Source: Fulvivirga imtechensis AK7 (lineage in GTDB: Bacteria > Bacteroidota > Bacteroidia > Cytophagales > Cyclobacteriaceae). Taken from it: 44,404 nt of DNA. The stretch's first letter is position 1; every line of letters begins with the position of its first letter. The position numbers and the translations under genes were made by a program. The notes beneath the pieces are model-generated. The model was not told the DNA's origin. It did not search any database and saw only the letters and a list, made by a program, of their open reading frames with translations. Where the stretch lies: the NCBI RefSeq assembly GCF_000331535.1, contig NZ_AMZN01000110.1, positions 1 through 44,404 of the forward strand, given 5' to 3'. Below, one piece after another: positions 16,309-25,435 of this stretch.

Positions 16309-17274
16309 ATGAACAGAATATTGCCATTGAAAGATATCATGCTTGTAGAGGTAAAATCGGAGATCGCGGCAGGCACGAGAGGCGCTAGTTTAGGCATCGA
16401 TGCAGTAAAAATTGCCAGTTTAGATCTTGAATCAGACTATTTTACCCGTTTCGATTCCGAAGAAGTAGAAAATGTAAATGATATTCTTTTCGATGGCTAC
16501 GCCCATCCTCATGCCAAGTTTATTGACGGTGTTTTAACAATGGAGAAGAGGGTTTGTTCAAAAGTGGGGGAAGTGTTGAAGGTTAATAACTTCCCGATAG
16601 TTTTGGCAGGGGATCACTCAACAGCAGCCGGTACTATTTGCGGTATTAAACAAACGTTTGCAGACAAAAGACTAGGTGTAATATGGATAGATGCGCATGC
16701 CGACATGCATACGCCATATACCACACCATCAGGTAATATGCATGGCATGCCCCTGGCTATGGTCAGCAATCTTGATAATAAGGACTGCCAGATCAATAAT
16801 CCGAAAGGAGAAACAGTTGAGATGTGGGAAGAATTGAAGAGGATAGGAGGAGAAGGCGCTAAAATCAGCCTTTCAGATGTGGTGTTTATTAGCGTTAGAG
16901 ATTTTGAGGAACCTGAAAAATTCCTCATGCAGCAGCATAATATCACTAATTTTAGCACTCAGCAAGTAAGGTCCGAAGGTGTTGCAGCCATTGCAGCCAA
17001 AGCTCTTGAATTGCTAAAGGATTGCGATTTGATCTACATTTCTTTCGATGTGGATAGCATGGACTCTAAATTTTCAGTGGGTACGGGTACTCCCGTGCCT
17101 AATGGACTTACGGTAGAGGAGGCCAAGGAGCTGAACACCATACTCATTAAGGATCCGAAGGTGATTGCCTGGGAGATGGTGGAGGTAAATCCCACTTTAG
17201 ATACTGAAAACAAAATGGCTGAAAATGCCTTCGAAATATTAGAGGCTACTACCAATGCCCTTTTAGAAAAGTAA
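16309..17274 (+). CDS. Arginase-family ureohydrolase (arginase or agmatinase)
   Basis: Binuclear-manganese ureohydrolase, 321 residues. Metal ligands are visible in LAGDHS (His103), IDAHADMHTP (Asp128, His130, Asp132) and SFDVDSMD (Asp247, Asp249). SGNMHGMPLA and TGTPVPNGLT are nearer to the arginase pattern than to agmatinase, so arginine to ornithine plus urea is the best guess. The neighbouring arginine decarboxylase leaves agmatine (giving putrescine) as an alternative. The stop codon overlaps the start of ctlX by one base (TAATG), so the two are translationally coupled. A TAAATTTG at 16246-16253 fits the -7 promoter box. Confidence 0.88.
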   Translation: MNRILPLKDIMLVEVKSEIAAGTRGASLGIDAVKIASLDLESDYFTRFDSEEVENVNDILFDGYAHPHAKFIDGVLTMEKRVCSKVGEVLKVNNFPIVLAGDHSTAAGTICGIKQTFADKRLGVIWIDAHADMHTPYTTPSGNMHGMPLAMVSNLDNKDCQINNPKGETVEMWEELKRIGGEGAKISLSDVVFISVRDFEEPEKFLMQQHNITNFSTQQVRSEGVAAIAAKALELLKDCDLIYISFDVDSMDSKFSVGTGTPVPNGLTVEEAKELNTILIKDPKVIAWEMVEVNPTLDTENKMAENAFEILEATTNALLEK

Positions 17275-18230
17275 TGGATACACAACAGTGCTCACATACC
17301 GTTCTAATGATAAAACCGGTGAACTTCCGGTACAATGAGCAAACCGCTGTGAATAATTACTACCAACGGGTGATGGATGATCTGGAGCCCGGGGAGGTGC
17401 AACAAAAGGCTCAAAAAGAATTTGACGGGCTGGTGAGCAAGCTTGGAGAAAGGCAGGTCAACGTGATCGTTATTGACGATACACCTGCCCCGGACACTCC
17501 TGACTCTATATTTCCTAACAACTGGATTTCCTTTCATGATGATGGCCGCGTAGGCTTGTATCCTATGTATGCTCATAATCGAAGACTGGAAAGAAGAGAC
17601 GAAATTCTGGCAACGTTGGAAAATGAATATCACCTGAAGATATCAGGTATAGAGGATTTTTCCACCCATGAGCGCCACGATAAATTTCTGGAGGGAACAG
17701 GTAGCATGATCCTGGACCGGCAAAATAAAATAGTATATGCTGCGCTTTCTTTACGTACCAACGAAGAGGTGCTGGATGAATTTTGCAGGAAATTTGGCTA
17801 TAAACCTGTAAAATTCACTGCAAATCAAACGGTGAACGGCAAGCGAGTGCCTATTTATCATACCAATGTGATGATGTGCGTAGCCGAGGAATTTGCCATC
17901 CTTTGTGTGGATGCTATTGACGATAGGGAGGAAAAAGAAAAGGTGTTATCTTCATTGGAGAGTACGGGTAAGGAAATTATTGAAATCTCCGAGCAGCAGA
18001 AATATCGGTTTGCAGGCAATATGTTGCAGGTAAAGTCTACTGCTGGAGAAAAGTACCTGGTAATGTCAGAATCGGCCTATAAGAGCCTGACCGACCAGCA
18101 AGTAGAAAGTATTGAGAAACATTGCGCCATCATTCACAGTTCATTAGATACCATTGAGGCTTTGGGTGGAGGAAGTGCGAGGTGTATGATGGCTGAGGTT
18201 TTTTTACCTAAAAAACATTCATTAATTTAA
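17274..18230 (+). CDS. ctlX: Citrulline hydrolase CtlX-like (amidinotransferase/deiminase fold)
   Basis: A 318-residue member of the guanidino-modifying superfamily (arginine deiminase/DDAH/amidinotransferase fold). The opening MIKPVNFRYNEQTAVNNYYQ and the ending GGGSARCMMAEVF, with nucleophile Cys304, are typical of the family named CtlX, proposed to hydrolyse citrulline to ornithine, CO2 and ammonia. Other active-site segments are PDSIFPNNW (substrate Asp/Asn loop), FLEGTGSMILD and YHTNVMMCV (catalytic His). It directly overlaps the arginase stop codon and so shares its operon; both enzymes would end in ornithine. Agmatine deiminase is less likely because that family has a WxGGGxIHC end. 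Confidence 0.85.
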   Translation: MDTQQCSHTVLMIKPVNFRYNEQTAVNNYYQRVMDDLEPGEVQQKAQKEFDGLVSKLGERQVNVIVIDDTPAPDTPDSIFPNNWISFHDDGRVGLYPMYAHNRRLERRDEILATLENEYHLKISGIEDFSTHERHDKFLEGTGSMILDRQNKIVYAALSLRTNEEVLDEFCRKFGYKPVKFTANQTVNGKRVPIYHTNVMMCVAEEFAILCVDAIDDREEKEKVLSSLESTGKEIIEISEQQKYRFAGNMLQVKSTAGEKYLVMSESAYKSLTDQQVESIEKHCAIIHSSLDTIEALGGGSARCMMAEVFLPKKHSLI

Positions 18231-18235
18231 GTTTC

Positions 18236-19693
18236 ATGAGTTATTTATGTAAGTTATTCTTGGTTGGGGTTCTTATAGCCTTTTGTGCAATATCTTGTAA
18301 AGATGAGGATAAAGATCCGCCAAAAGAGGCTTCGGTAACTTTATCCGCAGTTGAACAAGTGAATCTTAACTCGATAGAATTAACTGGTAGTTTCTATCCA
18401 GGTGATATGGAAGTTGATGCTTATGGTTTTCAGCTTTCCCTAGAGAGTGATTTTTCAACTATTTTAAAAAGTCTGGAATACACTGGTCTTACAGATTATA
18501 AGAACACAACCGAAACAGTTGTATTGGAATCATCAAAGGAAAATACAATTGTGTACGCAAGAGGTTTTGTTTCTGTTGATAACGAAACTATTTATTCCAA
18601 CGTAGCTAATACAAATTATATAAATTCCGAATGGATATTAATAGCTGATACTCTAAGCAAAGGTGTCGCATATTCTCTTATAGGACAATCAAGTTTTGTT
18701 CCTGATCAGGGTGACGTATCAGTTACTATTGGAGATATTAATCTAAACATAGATAGTATAAGCAATTCGAATTTTTACTTCTCTATACCGGATGATTTTC
18801 CTGTTGGTCAAAATATGACTATAAGTTTGTCTGCCAATAATATTGATCAGGAGTTGAGTAAAAACGAAGTTTATATATCCAGGTGGAAGTTTGTGCCTGA
18901 TGACTTCTACGACCTGTACGTGAGGAGTCAGGGATTTAAGTTAGGAGACTACGCATATTTTTTTGGCAGATCATCAGGGGATGTTGGTAAAGCTCTCAAG
19001 TTTAATTTTTCTACCGGAGAGTGGACTGATATTTCTTCCAGTTTTGATCAATCTATCATCAATCGTGAGAATGGTGTTGGTGAATCAGTGATGGGAATAG
19101 GCTTTTTAGGAGTTGGTGAGGTCAATTTAGAAAAAGCCAATGATTGTTATTTATTTAATGATAGCAACATATTATTTGAAAAAATTGATAGTCTGCCTCA
19201 ACCTGGTACATCATATCCGCTGAGCTTTGCACTTAATAACAGTATTTATGTGCTTAATGCACACATTGTATATCAACTTGACCTGTCTCAGCCATTGTCT
19301 TGGAATCAACTCAATGATGCCCCCGGAAATTTCAACTTTGATGTAGCTGTTGAACACGAAGGGTTGGCTTATTGTACAAACGCTGGTATTTTATGGAAAT
19401 ATGATCCAAACTCTGACGTTTGGCAAGAGGAATCTTCTTTTCCTGATAATTTTTTTCCTGTAAGAGGTGTTGGATTTGCAATAAACAACAAGATATATTA
19501 TGGTTTAGCACAATTTGATACAATGAATCGTATGTATTCATATGACTTGAATACCGGAGAATGGGAGCAGGAAGAAAGGCTTCATCTGAGTGGTACCTAT
19601 ATTAATGGGGCTTTGGCATTTATCCATGCAAACAAAGCCTATATATTTCATGAAGTAAACAATGGTTATTTTATCTACGATCCAAACTAAGAC
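18236..19693 (+). CDS. Kelch-type surface lipoprotein, AT-rich
   Basis: A 484-residue predicted lipoprotein. The signal peptide ends in the lipobox AISC with Cys21, followed by an acidic linker KDEDKDPPKE. Residues about 30-120 look like a fibronectin-III or IPT-type beta domain, 125-215 like a second one, and 220-484 carries at least four kelch-like blades (AYFFGRSSGDVGKALKFNF, YCTNAGILWKYDPNSDVW, YYGLAQFDTMNRMYSYDLNT, AYIFHEVNNGYFIYD). The kelch repeats suggest a beta-propeller for binding at the outer membrane. The gene is visibly AT-richer than its neighbours. It is tightly packed, 5 bp after ctlX and 8 bp before the DHS-like gene, although its role does not fit the polyamine pathway. Confidence 0.85.
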
Positions 19694-19698
19694 GAATA

Positions 19699-20673
19699 AT
19701 GGCTAACAAACCAATAACAGATTTCATAGAAAAACATTATTTGCATTTTAACGCAGCGGCTCTGGTAGACGCTGCCAAAGGATATAAAAAGCACCTGGAA
19801 GAGGGGAAAAAGATGCTTATTTCTCTGGCGGGTGCTATGAGTACTGCCGAATTAGGAAAGTCCCTATCCGAGATGATCCGTCAGGATAAGGTGCAGATCA
19901 TCTCCTGTACAGGGGCCAACCTGGAAGAAGATATTATGAATCTGGTGGCGCACTCGCACTATAAACGTGTGCCTAATTATCGTGACCTGACGCCCAAAGA
20001 TGAATGGGAATTATTGGAGAAAGGCTGGAATCGCGTGACCGACACCTGTATTCCTGAGGAGGAAGCATTTAGGCGGATACAGAAGCATATTTTTAAGATA
20101 TGGAAGGAAGCTGAGGAAAATGGTGAGCGATACTTTCCGCATGAATTCATGTTCAAGCTCCTCAACTCAGGGGTGATGGAGCAGTATTATGAGATAGACC
20201 CTAAAAATAGCTGGATGCTGGAAGCAGCCAAAAAGAACCTTCCTATGGTGGTGCCCGGCTGGGAAGATTCTACCCTGGGCAACATTTTCGCTTCTTATTG
20301 TATGAAAGGTGAACTTAAACCTTCTACTATGAAGTCAGGCATTGAATACATGACCTTTTTGGCCGACTGGTATATTAAAAACGCAGAAGATAAAGGAATC
20401 GGCTTTTTCCAGATCGGAGGAGGCATAGCTGGAGATTTTCCTATCTGTGTTGTGCCAATGCTCTATCAGGATATGGAAATGGAGGAAATCCCTTTCTGGA
20501 GCTATTTCTGCCAGATATCTGACTCCACCACCAGCTATGGCTCTTATAGCGGAGCTGTACCAAATGAAAAAATAACGTGGGGTAAATTAGACATCACTAC
20601 TCCTAAATATGTTATAGAATCAGATGCTACGATTGTAGCTCCTTTGGTTTTCGGATATGTTTTAGGATGGTAA
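19699..20673 (+). CDS. Deoxyhypusine synthase-like protein
   Basis: A 324-residue protein of the deoxyhypusine synthase family. Motifs include LISLAGAMSTAELGKSLSEMI, CTGANLEEDIMNLVAHSHY, TLGNIFASYC, FQIGGGIAGDFPICVVP and the C-terminal ITWGKL, whose Lys296 matches the lysine that forms the covalent enzyme-aminobutyl intermediate in eukaryotic DHS. Bacteria have no eIF5A, so the family is thought to act on free polyamines, for example an NAD-dependent aminobutyl transfer to putrescine as in homospermidine synthase. That is an inference. It lies in the arginine/polyamine operon and is separated by 1 bp from the GNAT-nitrilase gene. Confidence 0.88.
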   Translation: MANKPITDFIEKHYLHFNAAALVDAAKGYKKHLEEGKKMLISLAGAMSTAELGKSLSEMIRQDKVQIISCTGANLEEDIMNLVAHSHYKRVPNYRDLTPKDEWELLEKGWNRVTDTCIPEEEAFRRIQKHIFKIWKEAEENGERYFPHEFMFKLLNSGVMEQYYEIDPKNSWMLEAAKKNLPMVVPGWEDSTLGNIFASYCMKGELKPSTMKSGIEYMTFLADWYIKNAEDKGIGFFQIGGGIAGDFPICVVPMLYQDMEMEEIPFWSYFCQISDSTTSYGSYSGAVPNEKITWGKLDITTPKYVIESDATIVAPLVFGYVLGW

Positions 20674-20674
20674 A

Positions 20675-22219
20675 ATGTCAGATACAAATACAGATACAAC
20701 GGCAAAGCATTTATTAGTCACACGTCATCTCCAGGTCGATGATTACGATCGCCTGGTGGACATCATGAAGAGGTGTTACCCGATGATGAAGGGAAACCTA
20801 TGGCTGAAATCACAAATAGAAAAACTTATACGGATTTTTCCCGAAGGGCAAGTTTGTGTAGATAATCACGGTGAGGTGGTTGCCTTTGCACTTTCCATTA
20901 TTGTGGATTATGCCAGGTTTGGAGATAGCCATAGCTATGAAGACATTATCGATAACTCCAATTTTGGTACACATGACCCTGACGGTGATGTGCTTTATGG
21001 CATAGATGTATGTGTAGATCCCGATTATCGCGGAATGCGACTGGGCAGACGGCTCTATGATGTTCGGAAGGAGTTATGCGAAAATCTGAACCTAAGATCT
21101 ATAGTTGCCGGTGGTCGCATACCCAACTATCATAAGTATAGCGATAAGTATACCCCCAAGGAGTATATTCAGAGGGTAAAGGAAAAGGAGATCTATGATC
21201 CTGTGCTTTTCTTTCAGATGAGCAATGACTTTCATGTTAGAAAGGTGTTGAAGAATTATATTCCTTACGATAAAGCTTCGGGGTCTTATGCGGTACTTAT
21301 AGAATGGAACAACATTTACTATGAAGAGAAAGAGGAGACCTTTGGTACCAAAAAGTCATCTGCACGGATCGGTGTTGTGCAGTGGCAGTTGAGAAGTGTG
21401 AGATCCGTTGAGTCTTTCTTTGAAAATGTAGAGTTCTTCGTTGATGCCGTTAGCGGCTATCAGGCTGATTTTGTTGTCTTTCCCGAGCTGTTTAATTCCC
21501 CTCTCATGTCGGAGTTTAACGAGGATGACTCGGCAAAGGCCATCAGGAAGCTGGCCCAGTATTCTGATGAGATCCGGGATAAGATGGTTAAATATGCTTT
21601 ATCCTACAACATCAATATTATAGCAGGTAGTATGCCGGTGTATGAAGATGGACGCCTTTACAATGTATCATACCTGTGCCGTAGAGATGGAAGCTATGAG
21701 GCGCAATATAAAATTCATGTAACTCCGGCTGAGAGAAGCGACTGGGGGATGACCGGTGGAAATGAAGTGAAAGTATTCGAAACGGATACCGCTAAAATTG
21801 GAATATTGATCTGCTATGATTCGGAGTTTCCGGAGCTGAGCCGCATACTGGCCGACCAGGGCATGGAAATCCTGTTTGTGCCTTTTGCCACGGATATGCA
21901 GAATGGCTATAACCGCGTAAGAATATGTGCGCAAGCCAGAGCTATTGAAAATGAATGTTATGTAGCCATATCCGGTAGCGTGGGTAACTTGCCAAAAGTA
22001 AAAAATATGGATATACAGTTCGGGCAATCGGCTGTGTTTTCTCCTTCTGACTTTGCCTTTCCACAAAATGCTATTGTTGCAGAGGGGACTCCTAATACAG
22101 AAAACACCATAGTGGCAGATGTTGACCTCACCGATCTCAAATATTTGCACAACAGCGGTAGCGTGCGTAATCTGAAAGACCGGAGAACAGACCTGTACGA
22201 GATAAAGCTTAAAAAATAA
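20675..22219 (+). CDS. GNAT acetyltransferase-carbon-nitrogen hydrolase fusion
   Basis: 514 residues in two parts. Residues about 10-220 are a GNAT N-acetyltransferase domain with the acetyl-CoA loop CVDPDYRGMRLGRRLYD. From about 228 (GVVQWQLRSVRSVESFF) to 500 is a nitrilase-superfamily domain with catalytic Glu271 (VVFPELF), Lys346 (YKIHVTP) and Cys380 (ILICYDSEFPE). The nitrilase part is amidase-like rather than a true nitrilase and could cleave a polyamine-linked amide such as N-carbamoylputrescine. The GNAT part could acetylate an amine. The fusion is common in Bacteroidota. Start 1 bp after the DHS-like stop means co-transcription; this is the last gene of the cluster. Confidence 0.92.
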   Translation: MSDTNTDTTAKHLLVTRHLQVDDYDRLVDIMKRCYPMMKGNLWLKSQIEKLIRIFPEGQVCVDNHGEVVAFALSIIVDYARFGDSHSYEDIIDNSNFGTHDPDGDVLYGIDVCVDPDYRGMRLGRRLYDVRKELCENLNLRSIVAGGRIPNYHKYSDKYTPKEYIQRVKEKEIYDPVLFFQMSNDFHVRKVLKNYIPYDKASGSYAVLIEWNNIYYEEKEETFGTKKSSARIGVVQWQLRSVRSVESFFENVEFFVDAVSGYQADFVVFPELFNSPLMSEFNEDDSAKAIRKLAQYSDEIRDKMVKYALSYNINIIAGSMPVYEDGRLYNVSYLCRRDGSYEAQYKIHVTPAERSDWGMTGGNEVKVFETDTAKIGILICYDSEFPELSRILADQGMEILFVPFATDMQNGYNRVRICAQARAIENECYVAISGSVGNLPKVKNMDIQFGQSAVFSPSDFAFPQNAIVAEGTPNTENTIVADVDLTDLKYLHNSGSVRNLKDRRTDLYEIKLKK

Positions 22220-22280
22220 CAGCTTATTTCCGAATCGTTTTTATTTTTGCCTTCTTCATTTGAAGGAATTGTTTCATGCG

Positions 22281-22514
22281 ATGGTAATAGTTAACATAGA
22301 TCAGGCCAAATCTCAACTTTCAGACTTGTTGGAATTGTCTCTGGGTGGAGAAGAGGTTATTATAGCGAAAGACGACACTTCTTTGGTGATGCTACAACCT
22401 GTGCCGGGAAAGACTGGGATAAGGAGGGGAGGACAACATCGGGGTAAGGTATTGCAATCTGAAGATTGGAATTCAGCAGGTGTCAACAAAGAAATAGAAA
22501 GTACTTTCCTCTGA
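22281..22514 (+). CDS. Phd/YefM-type antitoxin without visible toxin
   Basis: From ATG at 22281 the protein is about 77 residues: MVIVNIDQAKSQLSDLLELS, GGEEVIIAKDDTSLVMLQPV and a GG...GKVLQSEDWNSAGVNKEI tail, which is the Phd/YefM antitoxin pattern of a DNA-binding N-terminus and toxin-binding C-terminus. An in-frame TTG at 22260 would add seven residues (KELFHA), which I consider unlikely. Such antitoxins are normally followed directly by a VapC (PIN) or Doc-type toxin; here 52 bp of non-coding DNA lead to argS instead, so the toxin gene is lost or never existed. It would repress its own promoter, if functional. Confidence 0.75.
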   Translation: MVIVNIDQAKSQLSDLLELSLGGEEVIIAKDDTSLVMLQPVPGKTGIRRGGQHRGKVLQSEDWNSAGVNKEIESTFL

Positions 22515-22566
22515 CCAAAAAGATTCGTTTAAAAGAATACGCTGTAAAGTAATAGTTACATAAATA

Positions 22567-24360
22567 ATGAACATAGAATCCATCTTAAAAGAAGATATTT
22601 CCAAAGCATTTAAAAGCCTTTTCGATGCGGAGCTCAACCCGGAAGACATCTCTCTGCAACCCACCCGGAAGGAGTTCGAGGGATCACATACTTTTGTCTG
22701 CTTTCCTTATGCCAGGTTGTCTAAAAAAAGTCCTGAGGAGACAGGGAATGTAATTGGCGAATATCTGAAAGAAAACTCCGAAGCAGTAGGAGGTTTTAAT
22801 GTAGTCAAAGGTTTTTTGAATATTGTGCTTACCGATGCCACCTGGTTATCGGTTTTTTCCTCGATATTCAACACCCAGGATTACGGAGTACTACCTTCAA
22901 ATGGCAAAGAGGTGATGGTGGAATATTCTTCGCCCAACACCAACAAGCCGCTTCACCTGGGGCATTTGAGAAATAATTTTCTGGGTTGGTCTGTGGCAGA
23001 GATCCTTAAAGCCAATGGCAATAAAGTACACAAAGTGCAGATCATCAATGACAGGGGTATTCATATCTGCAAGTCTATGATCGCCTGGCTGAAATTCGGG
23101 AACGCAGAGACCCCAGAGTCCACAGGAAAGAAAGGTGATAAGCTGGTGGGCGACTATTACGTGAAATTTGACCAGGAGTATAAGAAACAAATAGCGGAAT
23201 TGATTGACGGAGGCGCCACGAAAGAGCAGGCGGAGAAAGAAGCCCCGATCATGCAGGAGGCGCAGGAGCTATTGAGAAAATGGGAGGAAAAAGATCCCGA
23301 GGTATATGCCCTTTGGCAGAAGATGAACGAGTGGGTGTACAAAGGCTTCGATGGTACTTACCGTCAGATGGGGGTAGATTTTGACAAGCTATATTATGAA
23401 TCGGAAACCTATCTGTTGGGCAAAGATGAAGTGATGAAAGGCGTGGAGCAGGGGATTTTCTTCCAAAAAGAAGACGGATCGGTATGGGTGGACCTTACCG
23501 GTGAAGGATTGGATCAAAAGCTATTGCTGAGAGCGGATGGTACCTCGGTGTACATGACTCAGGACATCGGTACTGCTATATTAAGGTTCCGCGACTTCCC
23601 AAAAATTGCCAAGCAGATATACACCGTGGGCAATGAGCAGGAGTATCATTTCAAGGTGCTTTTTATCATCCTGGACAAGCTGGGTTATAAATGGGCCAAA
23701 GAGTGTTACCATCTTTCATATGGAATGGTAGACCTTCCCACAGGAAAGATGAAGTCGCGTGAAGGAACCGTTGTAGATGCCGATGACCTGATGCAGGAAA
23801 TGATCGATACCGCAAGAGTGCACACCGAAGAGCTGGGGAAAATAGAAGGGTTTACAGAGCAGCAGGCTGGTGAATTATACGAAACATTGGGAATAGGAGC
23901 GTTAAAGTATTTCCTCCTTAAGGTTGACCCTAAGAAAAGGATGCTGTTCGATCCTAATGAATCTATTCAGTTTCAGGGTAATACAGGGCCTTTTATTCAA
24001 TATACGCATGCCCGGATATCGGCTATTCTGCGAAAAGCGGACCAATTGGGGCTACACCCACAAACCGGGGATTTCAGCGCCCTTAGTCAGCTTCACCCTA
24101 CAGAAAAGAGCGTTATCTTTCTGCTCAATGAATATGTTGATAAGGTAAAAGAAGCAGGGACTAATCACTCCCCGGATATTATAGCACAATATGTTTATGA
24201 CCTGGCGAAGGAGTATAACCGCTTCTATCAAGAGGTGTCCATCTTCAATGAAGAGGATGAGCAGGCTCTTAAGTTCAGAGTAGCGTTTTCAAAGGTGGTG
24301 GCAGAAACCATAAAAAGGGCGATGGGGCTGCTGGGTATTAGCGTTCCTGAAAGAATGTAG
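22567..24360 (+). CDS. argS: Arginyl-tRNA synthetase
   Basis: Class I synthetase that charges tRNA-Arg. The 597-residue protein has an N-terminal Add1 domain (about 1-110), HIGH motif SSPNTNKPLHLGHLRNN (His130-His133 region), catalytic Rossmann fold with the insert characteristic of ArgRS, KMSKS-like GKMKSREGT (about 395-403), and a DALR anticodon-binding domain with FQGNTGPFIQYTHARI (about 475-490). The start ATG is preceded by the AATAGTTACATAAATA leader and gives a standard N-terminus. It is followed after 2 bp by menA. Confidence 0.97.
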   Translation: MNIESILKEDISKAFKSLFDAELNPEDISLQPTRKEFEGSHTFVCFPYARLSKKSPEETGNVIGEYLKENSEAVGGFNVVKGFLNIVLTDATWLSVFSSIFNTQDYGVLPSNGKEVMVEYSSPNTNKPLHLGHLRNNFLGWSVAEILKANGNKVHKVQIINDRGIHICKSMIAWLKFGNAETPESTGKKGDKLVGDYYVKFDQEYKKQIAELIDGGATKEQAEKEAPIMQEAQELLRKWEEKDPEVYALWQKMNEWVYKGFDGTYRQMGVDFDKLYYESETYLLGKDEVMKGVEQGIFFQKEDGSVWVDLTGEGLDQKLLLRADGTSVYMTQDIGTAILRFRDFPKIAKQIYTVGNEQEYHFKVLFIILDKLGYKWAKECYHLSYGMVDLPTGKMKSREGTVVDADDLMQEMIDTARVHTEELGKIEGFTEQQAGELYETLGIGALKYFLLKVDPKKRMLFDPNESIQFQGNTGPFIQYTHARISAILRKADQLGLHPQTGDFSALSQLHPTEKSVIFLLNEYVDKVKEAGTNHSPDIIAQYVYDLAKEYNRFYQEVSIFNEEDEQALKFRVAFSKVVAETIKRAMGLLGISVPERM

Positions 24361-24362
24361 TT

Positions 24363-25262
24363 ATGAATATCAAAGCGTGGCTCACAGCTTTTCGATTAAG
24401 GACATTGCCATTAGCGCTCGCTAGTATTGGCATGGGAAGCTTATTGGCTGCGGCAAATGGCTTTTTCAATTGGCTGATATTCATTTTTTGTGCGCTAACT
24501 ACCGTTTTGCTTCAGGTATTATCTAACCTGGCCAATGATTATGGTGACACGGTAAATGGTGCCGATGGCGCTGACAGGGAGGGGCCTGTGCGTATGGTGC
24601 AGTCCGGGCAAATTACTTTAGGAAGCATGCGCAGGGCCATTGCCATATTCATTATCCTTACCCTGGGTAGTGGTGTCTTTTTACTTTACCTGTCCTTTGG
24701 TTTTCAGCGAGAAGCATTTTTGTTCTTTTTTGTGTTGGGCATTTTGGCCATTTTTGCTGCTCTTGCCTACACAGCAGGTAGAAAGCCTTACGGATATATA
24801 GGACTGGGCGATCTGTCTGTACTGGTCTTCTTTGGTATTATTGGCGTGCTGGGGTCTTATTATCTTTATAGCCAGCAGGTGAATCTATACCTTCTTCTTC
24901 CGGCCATTAGCTGCGGCCTTTTCTCTGTTGCCGTGCTTAATATCAACAATATCAGAGATATAGAGTCTGACAGGAAGGCCGGTAAGTACTCCATACCGGT
25001 GAGAGTTGGCAGACATAAGGCAATATTGTACCACTGGGCGCTGCTCACGCTGGGTATGATCGCGGCCTTGCTGTACACCTTTCTCTTTTACGAATCGTGG
25101 ACTCAACTTTTATTTTTGATTACCGTTCCTTTACTTGTGGTCAATGGAAAGGCTGTTAAGACTAAAACTACACCTGGGGCGCTTGATCCCTATTTGAAGC
25201 AAATGGCCTTGAGCACGCTGCTGTTTGTGATTTTATTTGGAGTCGGCAACCTTGTCGCCTGA
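24363..25262 (+). CDS. menA: 1,4-dihydroxy-2-naphthoate polyprenyltransferase
   Basis: UbiA-family integral membrane prenyltransferase of 299 residues with about nine membrane helices. The first aspartate-rich motif is NDYGDTVNGADGADREGP (about 58-75), the second is NNIRDIESDRKAGK (about 194-207); both bind the polyprenyl diphosphate via magnesium. The N-terminus WLTAFRLRTLPLALASIGMG is typical of MenA. It attaches the isoprenoid tail to dihydroxynaphthoate in menaquinone synthesis. It begins 2 bp after the argS stop, so the two are probably co-transcribed. The following 170 bp hold a palindromic repeat element. Confidence 0.95.
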   Translation: MNIKAWLTAFRLRTLPLALASIGMGSLLAAANGFFNWLIFIFCALTTVLLQVLSNLANDYGDTVNGADGADREGPVRMVQSGQITLGSMRRAIAIFIILTLGSGVFLLYLSFGFQREAFLFFFVLGILAIFAALAYTAGRKPYGYIGLGDLSVLVFFGIIGVLGSYYLYSQQVNLYLLLPAISCGLFSVAVLNINNIRDIESDRKAGKYSIPVRVGRHKAILYHWALLTLGMIAALLYTFLFYESWTQLLFLITVPLLVVNGKAVKTKTTPGALDPYLKQMALSTLLFVILFGVGNLVA

Positions 25263-25283
25263 TCTTCCGATAAGCTGTGTAAA

Positions 25284-25430
25284 TAGTGTCTGTAAGAAAA
25301 CGCCAATGTCTGCGTTACGCTTGCCCCAAAAATGCTCTCGTACCTCAGTACGCTCCGCTTTTGGGACTTCGTCCCGCCCTTTGGCGGGAACGTTTTCTTA
25401 AAGCCACTTAGAGTTTTCTTACTAAATACT
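25284..25430. repeat. TAGTGTCT-type palindromic element, copy 3
   Basis: The left end is TAGTGTCTGTAAGAAAACGC and the right end CACTTAGAGTTTTCTTACTA. The inside contains CCAATGTCTGCGTTACGCTT and a CCCGCCCTTTGGCGGGAACG hairpin that is absent from the copy at 14338. It fills the gap between menA and the TPR regulator and ends 6 bp before the regulator's GTG start. Confidence 0.82.
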
Positions 25431-25435
25431 TTACT

